This document shows positions 24,910 to 31,953 of a stretch of 64,000 nucleotides of DNA, piece after piece (the stretch's first letter is position 1; each line of letters opens with the position of its first letter). The notes below the pieces were generated by a model that was given only the letters and a program-made list of their open reading frames with translations, had not been told where the DNA came from and searched no databases. This stretch comes from Planctomycetota bacterium (GTDB taxonomy: Bacteria; Planctomycetota; UBA11346). Position numbers and translations under genes: made by a program. Where the stretch lies: contig BJHQ01000004.1 in assembly GCA_014193115.1 (NCBI GenBank), positions 248,001-312,000 on the forward strand, read 5' to 3'.

Positions 24910-25128
24910 ATGCTTCAGAACCTGACCATCTCTGCCGATCCCGCTGTCATCGCTCTCGCCCGTCAGCGCGCCGCGAGTGAACACACGACGCTTAACGCGG
25001 TCATCCGCCGGTTCCTGGTCGAATTCGCCCGGACGGATCGCAGCGCCGACTATGATGCGGCGATGGCGGCGCTCGGGCGGGTGCGTTCAGGAGGCCGGTT
25101 CACCCGCGACGAGGCCAATGCCCGGTGA
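24910..25128 (+). CDS. VapB-like antitoxin
   Basis: Protein of 72 residues. Its N-terminal LQNLTISADPAVIALARQRA, then HTTLNAVIRRFLVEFAR, fits a ribbon-helix-helix DNA-binding antitoxin, and the C-terminal tail (GRVRSGGRFTRDEANAR) would thread into the toxin. ATG 24910 is chosen because homology begins there; the in-frame ATG at 24838 would run through the operator. Its stop overlaps the toxin's GTG start, the usual coupling. It lies on the strand opposite to the surrounding pseudaminate genes. Confidence 0.78.
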   Translation: MLQNLTISADPAVIALARQRAASEHTTLNAVIRRFLVEFARTDRSADYDAAMAALGRVRSGGRFTRDEANAR

Positions 25129-25541
25129 GATATTTTCTCGATACCGATATTCTGGTGTACCAGTTTGATGACACGGCTCCGGACAAGCAGCGCCGGGCCA
25201 GGACGCTGGTGCGCGATGCACTCGGCGGTGGCGAGGGCGTCATCTCGGGTCAGGTGGTCAACGAATTCTGCAATCTGGCGCTGCGCCGATTCGCCAAGCC
25301 GTTCACCGCTGGCCAGTGCCAGACCTATTTTGACCAGGTGCTCGCTCCGCTCTGCCAGGTGGGATGGAGCGATGACTTGATCCGTCGCGCCTTGCAGATC
25401 GCCGACCGATGGCAGGTCGCCTGGTACGATGCGCTGATCGTCGCAGGGGCACAATCGGCCGGAGCGAATGTGCTGTATTCCGAGGATTTCCAGGCTGGCG
25501 CGAAATTTGGAGTGGTGACGGTGCGCAATCCGTTCACTTGA
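25125..25541 (+). CDS. PIN-domain (VapC-like) toxin
   Basis: PIN-fold ribonuclease of 138 residues. Acidic catalytic residues are visible: D6 and D8 (FLDTDILVYQFD), E47 (VVNEFCN), D102 (WYDALIVAGA) and D121 (LYSEDF), the normal VapC spacing. It starts with GTG overlapping the antitoxin stop. Its 3' end overlaps the 3' end of the convergent PseG-fusion gene by 8 bases. VapC toxins cleave tRNA or rRNA when the antitoxin is degraded. The module may have been inserted as a unit in the nonulosonate operon. Confidence 0.88.
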   Translation: MRYFLDTDILVYQFDDTAPDKQRRARTLVRDALGGGEGVISGQVVNEFCNLALRRFAKPFTAGQCQTYFDQVLAPLCQVGWSDDLIRRALQIADRWQVAWYDALIVAGAQSAGANVLYSEDFQAGAKFGVVTVRNPFT

Positions 25542-26961
25542 CGGCCCAACGCAAGATCTGGGCGCTATGGCCGCGCACCGTGGTCGTACCGGCTGGGACA
25601 AAACCAGCTCGGGAAAAGGCCCGTAAACTGGCCGGATTGTCCGGCATGATGAGCGCATGAATGGTCGCGGCGAGGTGGCCGGCCGTCATCCTGCGGCAGG
25701 CGGCTGCAATGGCTTTTGCGGCCAGACCACGTCCCCGATGGCTGGCGGCGAGGGTCAGGTGGATCAGCGCAGGTCCGTCATGGTGTTCAGGCAGGTCGCA
25801 GCGGATGACTCCTGATGGAATACCGTCGGCATCCTCGGCGATCCACATCCGTTGCGTGGCGTCGTTCAATTTCGCGGTGAACCAGCGGTGATGGTCATCG
25901 GTAGAGATCTCGCTGCGACCGAACGAGGCTGCCCGGGTGATCGGGTCGTTGGCCCAATCCAAGGTGCTCAATGCGTCGTCGGCATCCGCAGGCCGCAGGC
26001 CAAGTCCGGTCACGGCGGCCTCCAGGGCCGATACCACCCGAGCTGCGCCGTGGCCATCGACCAGCCTCTGGCCGCGCACGCTGCGGCTGCGGCGGAGTTC
26101 GAGATCAGCGGCAAGCTCCGCGACTGCTTTGGTTAACCCCGCCTCGTCGTCGACCACCTCAGCCAGATCGTCCCGGGCGAGCCGCCGCGCCACTGGTTCC
26201 TGATTGTCGGCGATGGCCATCGCGATGCACGGGACCCCGAGCGCCAGCAGCTCAAGAACCGTCGAACCGGCAGCGGCTACGACCAGATCGGCTGCGGCCA
26301 AAGTCGTGGCCATGTCGGCCACGTCGACCAGCACCTGTGCGTCGAGCGCCGAGCAGTCCCGACGAAGCTGCGCCAGACGAGGATTCGCTGCCCCAGCGAT
26401 GACCTGGATTTCGGCGGTGGGCAGCGCCTGACGGACCGCGGCCACCGTGGCAGCGGTTCGTCCGTCGGGATCAGCTCCGCCGAGGGTGACGATGACCCGT
26501 TGCACGGTGCTGATCGGACCCGCCTGAACGCCAAGGAATTCTGGTCTGAGCAGGGCGAAGCGCGGGCCGAGCAGCCAACGTCCGGTGCTGCGCGGAGGAA
26601 TCGCGTCCGCGGCATGGAGATTCGGATTGAGCACGACCGCGGCTTGCGGATGGCGATCGGCGAGCGGCGGTGCCGCATCGTCCACAGTCAACACGGGAAC
26701 TGGGCAGGCGGCGCTCTCGGCTGGCGTGAAATGGTAACCATCGAAGACCACGGCATCGACCGCCGCGGATTCGGCCGACCACGCAATGCCCAGTTTTTCA
26801 AGCCGTTGCGGCAACGATCCTGGAAGATGAGACGATTTCCAGGAAACCTGATGACCGGCAGCGATCAGCGCTTGGCCCAAGGCCAAGGAGCGCATGGCGT
26901 GGCCCAGGCCGATTGCCGGGCCGGCTTCGGCTCGCAGCTCGATCCGCAACGAATCACTCAC
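25534..26961 (-). CDS. PseG hydrolase fused to PseH-like GNAT acetyltransferase
   Basis: Fusion of 475 residues joining two consecutive steps of pseudaminic acid synthesis. The first 325 residues are the GT-B-like UDP-sugar hydrolase PseG (RAEAGPAIGLGHAMRSLALG with H21, then TLGGADPDGRT, VAAAGSTVLELLALGVPCIA), which removes UDP from UDP-2,4-diacetamido-2,4,6-trideoxy-altrose. Residues about 330-475 are a GNAT domain (LAASHRGRGLAAKAIAAA is the acetyl-CoA loop), matching PseH, the N4-acetyltransferase. The order of the fused domains is opposite to reaction order. It overlaps the SpsF-type gene by four bases. Its 3' end meets the toxin gene. Confidence 0.9.
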   Translation of the reverse strand: MSDSLRIELRAEAGPAIGLGHAMRSLALGQALIAAGHQVSWKSSHLPGSLPQRLEKLGIAWSAESAAVDAVVFDGYHFTPAESAACPVPVLTVDDAAPPLADRHPQAAVVLNPNLHAADAIPPRSTGRWLLGPRFALLRPEFLGVQAGPISTVQRVIVTLGGADPDGRTAATVAAVRQALPTAEIQVIAGAANPRLAQLRRDCSALDAQVLVDVADMATTLAAADLVVAAAGSTVLELLALGVPCIAMAIADNQEPVARRLARDDLAEVVDDEAGLTKAVAELAADLELRRSRSVRGQRLVDGHGAARVVSALEAAVTGLGLRPADADDALSTLDWANDPITRAASFGRSEISTDDHHRWFTAKLNDATQRMWIAEDADGIPSGVIRCDLPEHHDGPALIHLTLAASHRGRGLAAKAIAAACRRMTAGHLAATIHALIMPDNPASLRAFSRAGFVPAGTTTVRGHSAQILRWAVK

Positions 26962-27680
26962 ACCGGCTTTTGGACGATGTCGCGGTTCAAGTCGGCCCAG
27001 TCAGGATGGCGAGCGAGCACCTGCAAGGCGTCGGCGTATTCCCAACCACCACCACCGAGCTCTAGGTAAAACCGATCAGCGAGGTCGAAATCAGACGGAG
27101 TATCGACGGTCCAGCGCAAGTGGCTGCGATCGTCTGGCTGCCAGACATCGCGCAGCCGGTAGCGGTCCGGTCGTCGCCAGATGAACGGTGTCACGTGTTC
27201 GCGTTCACTTGGCTCCACGGCCTCGGCCGCCGCCTGATCGAGGGCCGCTCTGGTAAAGACTTCCGTGTCGAGACCACGGGGAAAAGTGCGGCGATGGCAA
27301 TTGCTGGCGTAATCGCATCCGCCCGCCAACGCCGCGCCGAGAACAAAGGCCGACACCGCCGGCGACAGCAATGGGCAATCGCTGGTGATGCGGATCACCC
27401 AATCAGCCTGGGATTCAGCGGCTGCCAGGTGGTAACGGGACAGCACATCATCAGCGGATCCACGGACGCAGCGCACCCCATGGCCTGCGCACCAGGCGAC
27501 GATCGGCGATTCCTCAGGCAAAACGGAGGTCGCTACCACGACCTCGTTGACGGCCGGGATGCGCAGCGCCCGTTCGACCACCCGGTGCAGCATGGGCGCA
27601 CCGGCGAGCGGTTTCAGCACTTTTCCTGGAAGACGGGTCGAGCCCATGCGTGCCTGGATGATCGCCACGACCCGGGTCAC
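26958..27680 (-). CDS. SpsF-type cytidylyltransferase (probable CMP-pseudaminate synthetase, PseF role)
   Basis: Protein of 240 residues of the SpsF/NeuA nucleotidyltransferase group: VVAIIQARMGSTRLPGKVLK (4-23) binds the nucleotide, RITSDCPLLSPA and GLDTEVFTRAAL follow, and RWTVDTPSDFDLA closes the fold. SpsF-type enzymes often replace PseF within pseudaminate clusters. It overlaps pseC by four bases upstream and the PseG fusion by four bases downstream. The other cytidylyltransferase in the locus is fused to a HAD domain, so this one is the better candidate for CMP-Pse. Confidence 0.85.
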   Translation of the reverse strand: MTRVVAIIQARMGSTRLPGKVLKPLAGAPMLHRVVERALRIPAVNEVVVATSVLPEESPIVAWCAGHGVRCVRGSADDVLSRYHLAAAESQADWVIRITSDCPLLSPAVSAFVLGAALAGGCDYASNCHRRTFPRGLDTEVFTRAALDQAAAEAVEPSEREHVTPFIWRRPDRYRLRDVWQPDDRSHLRWTVDTPSDFDLADRFYLELGGGGWEYADALQVLARHPDWADLNRDIVQKPV

Positions 27681-28816
27681 AACACCTCCGTGACGGCCTG
27701 GCGCACTGCCGCAATCGAGCTGTCCACCTCGTCATCGCTCATTTTGGGGAAAATTGGCAGCGAGACGCAGCGGGCAGCGAAATCTTCCGCCACTGGGCAG
27801 ATCCCAGCCCGGTACCCCAGCTGCTGGTAATAAGGATGCAAATACACTGGCCGATAGTGGACCTGAACACCCAGGCCGAGGGCACGCAGACGCTCGAAGA
27901 ACGGACGGCGTCGGCTGGCTTCCTGGACTCGGACCACCCATAGGTGGTATCCATGGGATGAGTCGTCGGTATGCGCCGGGAGCCGAAGGCGCCCTGTGCA
28001 TTCGCGCAGTCCCTCCCGGTAACGCGCTGCGATGGATCGCCGCCGGGCGATGAACTGGCCGAGCTTGGCGACCTGCGAACAGCCAAGCGCACACTGAAGA
28101 TCGGTGATCCGATAATTGTAGCCGAGCTCGTGCTGCTCGTAGTGCCAGGGGCCCTCATCGGCCATCAAGTCAGCGGGGTCGCGGGTGATGCCATGCGTTC
28201 GGAACTGAGCTGCACGTTTGGCCCAGCGAGGGTCACTGGTGACCACGGCGCCGCCTTCGCCGGTCGTGACCGGTTTGACCGGATGGAAGGACAGCGCGGT
28301 GAGGTCTGCCAACGTGCCGACCTTTCCTCCGCGCGGACCGCAGGCGCCAAAACTATGCGCGGCATCCGCCACGAGGATCAGTCCGTGTCTAGTCGCCAAC
28401 ACTCGAAATGCCTGATAATCCGCAGTCTGACCGGCGAAATCCACAGGAACGATGAGTTTTGTTCGATCGGTAACCGCTGCTGCCGCAGCCTGTGGATCGA
28501 GGCAGCCGGTTTCCGAGCAGACATCGGCGAATACCGGTTTGGCGCCCAGGTAGAGTGCGGCGTTCGCGGTGGCGGCGAAGGTCAACGGGCTGGTGACGAT
28601 CTCATCGCCTGGACCGAGCCCAGCAGCGAAATAGGCGCAGTGCAACGCTGCTGTGCCGCTGTTGACCGCCACCGCATACGCCGCGTCGCTTGCCGAGCAG
28701 ATCGCCTGCTCGAATGCCGCGACCGCAGGTCCGGTCGTCAGCCAGTCGCCGCGCAGGCAGGCGGCAACCGCTGCGATGTCGTCCTCATCAACCCATTGGC
28801 GACCGTAGGGGATCAT
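27677..28816 (-). CDS. pseC: UDP-4-amino-4,6-dideoxy-N-acetyl-altrosamine transaminase
   Basis: PLP aminotransferase of the DegT/DnrJ/EryC1 family, 379 residues. Visible are VNSGTAALHCAYFAAGLGPGD, VADAAHSFGA and the Schiff-base lysine K181 in LSFHPVKPVTTGEGGA. Its place between pseB and the SpsF/PseG genes, with four-base overlaps downstream, identifies it as the PseC step: adding an amino group at C4 of the UDP-4-keto-6-deoxy-altrosamine made by PseB. Length is typical for PseC. Confidence 0.92.
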   Translation of the reverse strand: MIPYGRQWVDEDDIAAVAACLRGDWLTTGPAVAAFEQAICSASDAAYAVAVNSGTAALHCAYFAAGLGPGDEIVTSPLTFAATANAALYLGAKPVFADVCSETGCLDPQAAAAAVTDRTKLIVPVDFAGQTADYQAFRVLATRHGLILVADAAHSFGACGPRGGKVGTLADLTALSFHPVKPVTTGEGGAVVTSDPRWAKRAAQFRTHGITRDPADLMADEGPWHYEQHELGYNYRITDLQCALGCSQVAKLGQFIARRRSIAARYREGLRECTGRLRLPAHTDDSSHGYHLWVVRVQEASRRRPFFERLRALGLGVQVHYRPVYLHPYYQQLGYRAGICPVAEDFAARCVSLPIFPKMSDDEVDSSIAAVRQAVTEVL

Positions 28817-28865
28817 CGACTCTGGTCCGAATTTCAGGAGGCGTGGGGATCGATCGTTGGCACTC

Positions 28866-29849
28866 TCAGCTGGCCACCATCGTGCGCAGCTGGTCCACCG
28901 TCAGCCACTGGTCGTTGCCGTCGCTGGTATAGGCGAAATCCTCGCGCACCGGTTTGCCACCGAAATCAAGGTGGGGGAACCAGTCCATCTCCGGGGTGAT
29001 GACATAGGCATCGCCGAGGTCGCGGGTACGGCGTGCGTCGTGGACGCTGATCATCTCTTCGTGCAGTTTTTCGCCGGGCCGGATGCCGACAATCTCCTGG
29101 CGGGCGGTGGGGGCCATCGCCGCAGCCAGGTCGGTCACTTTCATCGACGGGATCTTCGGGACGAAAATTTCGCCGCCACGCATCCGCGCAAGGTTATCCA
29201 TGACGAAGCGCACGCCCTGGGACAGGGTAATCCAGAACCGGGTCATGCGCGGATCGGTGATCGGCAGCACGCCGCTCTTGGCGCGCTCGGCGAAGAACGG
29301 AACCACACTGCCCCGGCTGCCCACGACGTTCCCATAACGGACGACGGCGAATCGGGTCTTGGTGCCGCCGGCATAGGCATTTCCCGCTACGAACAGCTTA
29401 TCGCTGACCAGCTTGGTGGCCCCATAGAGGTTCACCGGGCTCGACGCTTTGTCGGTAGACAGGGCGATGACCTTTTCGACGCCCTGGTCGATGGCGGCCT
29501 CGATGATGTTCTGGGCGCCACTGATATTGGTCTTCACTGCCTCGAAAGGATTGTATTCAGCCGCCGGGACTTGCTTCAAGGCCGCGGCATGGACCAGCAG
29601 ATCGACCCCGTGGCAGGCGCGTTGCAGGCGTGGCAGATCGCGGACATCGCCGATGAAGAAGCGCAGCCGGTGTTCCCCCGGATGGAGCTGCTGCATCTCG
29701 TACTGCTTGAGCTCGTCCCGGCTGTAGACCACCACCCGCTTGACCGCGGTGGTGCTCAGCACAGTCCGGATGAATTGTTTTCCGAAGGATCCGGTGCCAC
29801 CGGTGACCAGCACCGTGCGGCCGTCGAACAGGGAGGAAGCATCAGCCAT
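28866..29849 (-). CDS. pseB: UDP-N-acetylglucosamine 4,6-dehydratase (inverting)
   Basis: First enzyme of pseudaminate synthesis: dehydrates UDP-GlcNAc at C4/C6 and inverts C5. The short-chain dehydrogenase fold shows TVLVTGGTGSFGKQFIR, the VHAAALKQVPAAEYNPFEAV stretch, STDKASSPVN (the catalytic S-T-D-K group) and YGATK, with VRYGNVVGSRGSV. Product of 327 residues from ATG 29849, which opens the domain (MADASSLFDGRTVLVTGG); ATG 29885 adds twelve residues and is the alternative. It is 49 bases upstream of pseC. Confidence 0.92.
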   Translation of the reverse strand: MADASSLFDGRTVLVTGGTGSFGKQFIRTVLSTTAVKRVVVYSRDELKQYEMQQLHPGEHRLRFFIGDVRDLPRLQRACHGVDLLVHAAALKQVPAAEYNPFEAVKTNISGAQNIIEAAIDQGVEKVIALSTDKASSPVNLYGATKLVSDKLFVAGNAYAGGTKTRFAVVRYGNVVGSRGSVVPFFAERAKSGVLPITDPRMTRFWITLSQGVRFVMDNLARMRGGEIFVPKIPSMKVTDLAAAMAPTARQEIVGIRPGEKLHEEMISVHDARRTRDLGDAYVITPEMDWFPHLDFGGKPVREDFAYTSDGNDQWLTVDQLRTMVAS

Positions 29850-29889
29850 GGGTGGCGCAGCATCGCGCACCTCGCCTGGTGGCAACCCG

Positions 29890-31026
29890 TCAGGCGGCGC
29901 GACGGCGATCGAGGACCTTCAGCATCGCGCGGGGCACACCATGGTCAGGGGTATGGGGCCGACGACCCGCGAGGGGGTCGTGATGATCGAGGACAGGGAC
30001 ATCGGATGACTGGGTCTCAAGAACATGGGCGAACACCGCTTTGGTCGCCAGTGCACATGTCCGCCACTGAAAACGCCTGGCTTGCTCGAAACCACGGTGC
30101 TGCAAGGACTTCCGAAGGCTCTGATCCAAAGTGATCGTGCGCAACCCCGCCGCGATCGCCCCAACATCCTTCGGGTCGATCAGTAGCGCAGCATTGCCGA
30201 GGGTTTCGGCGAGTGCTCCAGCGCGAGAGGAGAGGACTGGAACGCCACTGGCCATGGCTTCAAGCGGTGGCAATCCGAACCCCTCGTAGAGCGACGGATA
30301 GGCGAATGCTGTGGCATTTGCCAACAAGCCGGGCAATTCGGCTTCAGGGACCCGGCCAATGGCGCATGTCCGCGGAGGCAAGGGAAGTGCTTGCTCAGGA
30401 TAGATCAGTCGTGAGCCCTCTCCACCGGCCAGAACCAGGCCCAGATCGGGATCGAGCGATGGCGAGATGGTCTGCCAAGCGTGAAGCAGACGAGGAAGAT
30501 TCTTCCTGGGTTCAAGAGAGCCTAAGCACAGGATATAGCGCCGGAAAGGTAATTTCGGAGCTCCTCCGGCGTCGGGGCGGAAATGGGAGCACACGCCCAA
30601 ATGCACGACATGAACCCGACTTGGCTCGACCTCGGTCATGGCCAGCAGACGATCCCGGGTGAAGCGGGAATTGACGATCACGGCGCGGACCCGGCGGACC
30701 AGTCGGGGCATGAGCCATCGGTACCAGTGACCGAAGCCATCGCGGTAGCACTGAGCCTGATCGAACATGGCCAGATCATGGACCGTGACTACCTGGTTGC
30801 GCACGGCCAAAGGACCGGTGTTCCCGGGGGACCATAGCAATCTGCCATACACCTTGGACGGCAGCACGGTCTGCTCCCAGAGATGGCCAAGCTTGCCGCG
30901 CAGGTTGAGCCAAGGACCAGCCGGAGCGACCTCGTCTGCTAATTCCCGAAGCATTTCAACGGTATAACGCTGAACCCCGGTCAATGGGGCGGTGATATTC
31001 CGGGTGTTGACCAGGATGGCCGCCAT
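29890..31026 (-). CDS. Glycosyltransferase family 4
   Basis: Protein of 378 residues of GT4: N-terminal LVNTRNITAPLTGVQRYTVE, then VTVHDLAMFD, VVHLGVCSHF, ILCLGSLEPRKNLPRLLHAW and YEGFGLPPLEAMASGVPVL with the E-x7-E motif. GTs with the TGVQRYT opening often act on mannose- or rhamnose-type acceptors, but donor and acceptor cannot be read here. It is the first structural gene after the NusG paralogue in the minus-strand unit and five bases beyond the nearest possible pseB start. Confidence 0.88.
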   Translation of the reverse strand: MAAILVNTRNITAPLTGVQRYTVEMLRELADEVAPAGPWLNLRGKLGHLWEQTVLPSKVYGRLLWSPGNTGPLAVRNQVVTVHDLAMFDQAQCYRDGFGHWYRWLMPRLVRRVRAVIVNSRFTRDRLLAMTEVEPSRVHVVHLGVCSHFRPDAGGAPKLPFRRYILCLGSLEPRKNLPRLLHAWQTISPSLDPDLGLVLAGGEGSRLIYPEQALPLPPRTCAIGRVPEAELPGLLANATAFAYPSLYEGFGLPPLEAMASGVPVLSSRAGALAETLGNAALLIDPKDVGAIAAGLRTITLDQSLRKSLQHRGFEQARRFQWRTCALATKAVFAHVLETQSSDVPVLDHHDPLAGRRPHTPDHGVPRAMLKVLDRRRAA

Positions 31027-31069
31027 AGCTGGTCATCGGATACGCGGAAGCGGTTTCCGCAACCGTGGG

Positions 31070-31666
31070 TCATTCCACCACGTCGTCGGCTTCCACCGCG
31101 TCGGCAGCGATGGACACGGCAACGCAATGGCCGAGCAGGTCGATATTGACTACAAGCTCGAGAGCGGTAGCGCGCCTGCGTACTACACCGCGACAACCAG
31201 CGAAGGTTCCGTGGCGCACCACCACGGTCTTGCCTGGAACCAGTTCTGGCCTGACCACGACTTGGCCCTTAGATGCAGAGACCATGGCGCAAAGGGCGGC
31301 CAGCTCTTTGCTAAATACACTGGTTTCAGGAGGTTCGAGCAAGCGTACGATCTTCCCTGTTTGCCAGAGAGTTTCCTTCAGCGAATGACCGGCGTGGATG
31401 AAGATGTAGCCGCCAAGCAAAGGAACGAGACCGACTTGCGTCCCTTTTCCCCGGTAGCGTCGGACCCGTTTCTCAAAAAGACCGAGACTGGAAATGCCCA
31501 ACTTTTCTAATAACGAAATGACTTTTCGTTCACATCGTGGGTAGCAATGCCCAACCATCCAGGGAGTGGAAGGCAAATGTGACGAAAACCCATGGGGCCA
31601 TTCAATGATCACAGAAGAGCGATCGACCAACCGATGTGACTTTGCGGTTGGTGCGTCGGCAGGCAT
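31070..31666 (-). CDS. NusG paralogue (RfaH/UpxY-like transcription antiterminator)
   Basis: Protein of about 198 residues with an N-terminal NGN-type domain (PWMVGHCYPRCERKVISLLE, then GLVPLLGGYIFIHA) and a C-terminal KOW segment (VPGKTVVVRHGTFAGCRGVV). Specialised NusG paralogues bind RNA polymerase and let it read through long polysaccharide operons. It sits at the 5' end of the minus-strand unit (GT4, pse genes, acyltransferase, capsule gene), where UpxY/LoaP genes are commonly found. The start is uncertain: ATG 31666 is given, and the frame is open to a TTG at 31750. No good ribosome site is visible. Divergent from the SLBB export gene. Confidence 0.8.
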   Translation of the reverse strand: MPADAPTAKSHRLVDRSSVIIEWPHGFSSHLPSTPWMVGHCYPRCERKVISLLEKLGISSLGLFEKRVRRYRGKGTQVGLVPLLGGYIFIHAGHSLKETLWQTGKIVRLLEPPETSVFSKELAALCAMVSASKGQVVVRPELVPGKTVVVRHGTFAGCRGVVRRRATALELVVNIDLLGHCVAVSIAADAVEADDVVE

Positions 31667-31750
31667 CGCTGAAAATCGAGAATCTCGCATCAGACGATTC
31701 AAGCTAGACTGAAAGGGAATTGATGCCAGCCTACGCTTTGGCCGAGACAA

Positions 31751-31953
31751 AATGTTCCATATGTTTCACTCCCGTGATGATTCCCGAAGATCATTACATC
31801 GGCCTTTGCTCGGGACTTGCGTGCTCTAGGCGGCCCAGCAAGGTCCCCCGCCCGCCCATCTGTAGGTGATGGGGCATCGGGAGAGGCCCCCAGGCCACGC
31901 GCGCGAAGCGCGTCTAAACATCATCAGCGAAAAAACAAAAATGAGACTTTTGC
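31751..31953. promoter_or_regulatory. Divergent control region between two long glycan operons
   Basis: About 200 bases separate the minus-strand NusG-paralogue gene from the plus-strand SLBB export gene, so promoters for both units must lie here or inside the start of the NusG gene. A stable hairpin ACGCGC-GCGAA-GCGCGT at 31897-31913 precedes the SLBB gene by 40 bases and would sit in its leader RNA. I could not assign -35/-10 boxes or a JUMPstart/ops motif with confidence. Confidence 0.5.
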
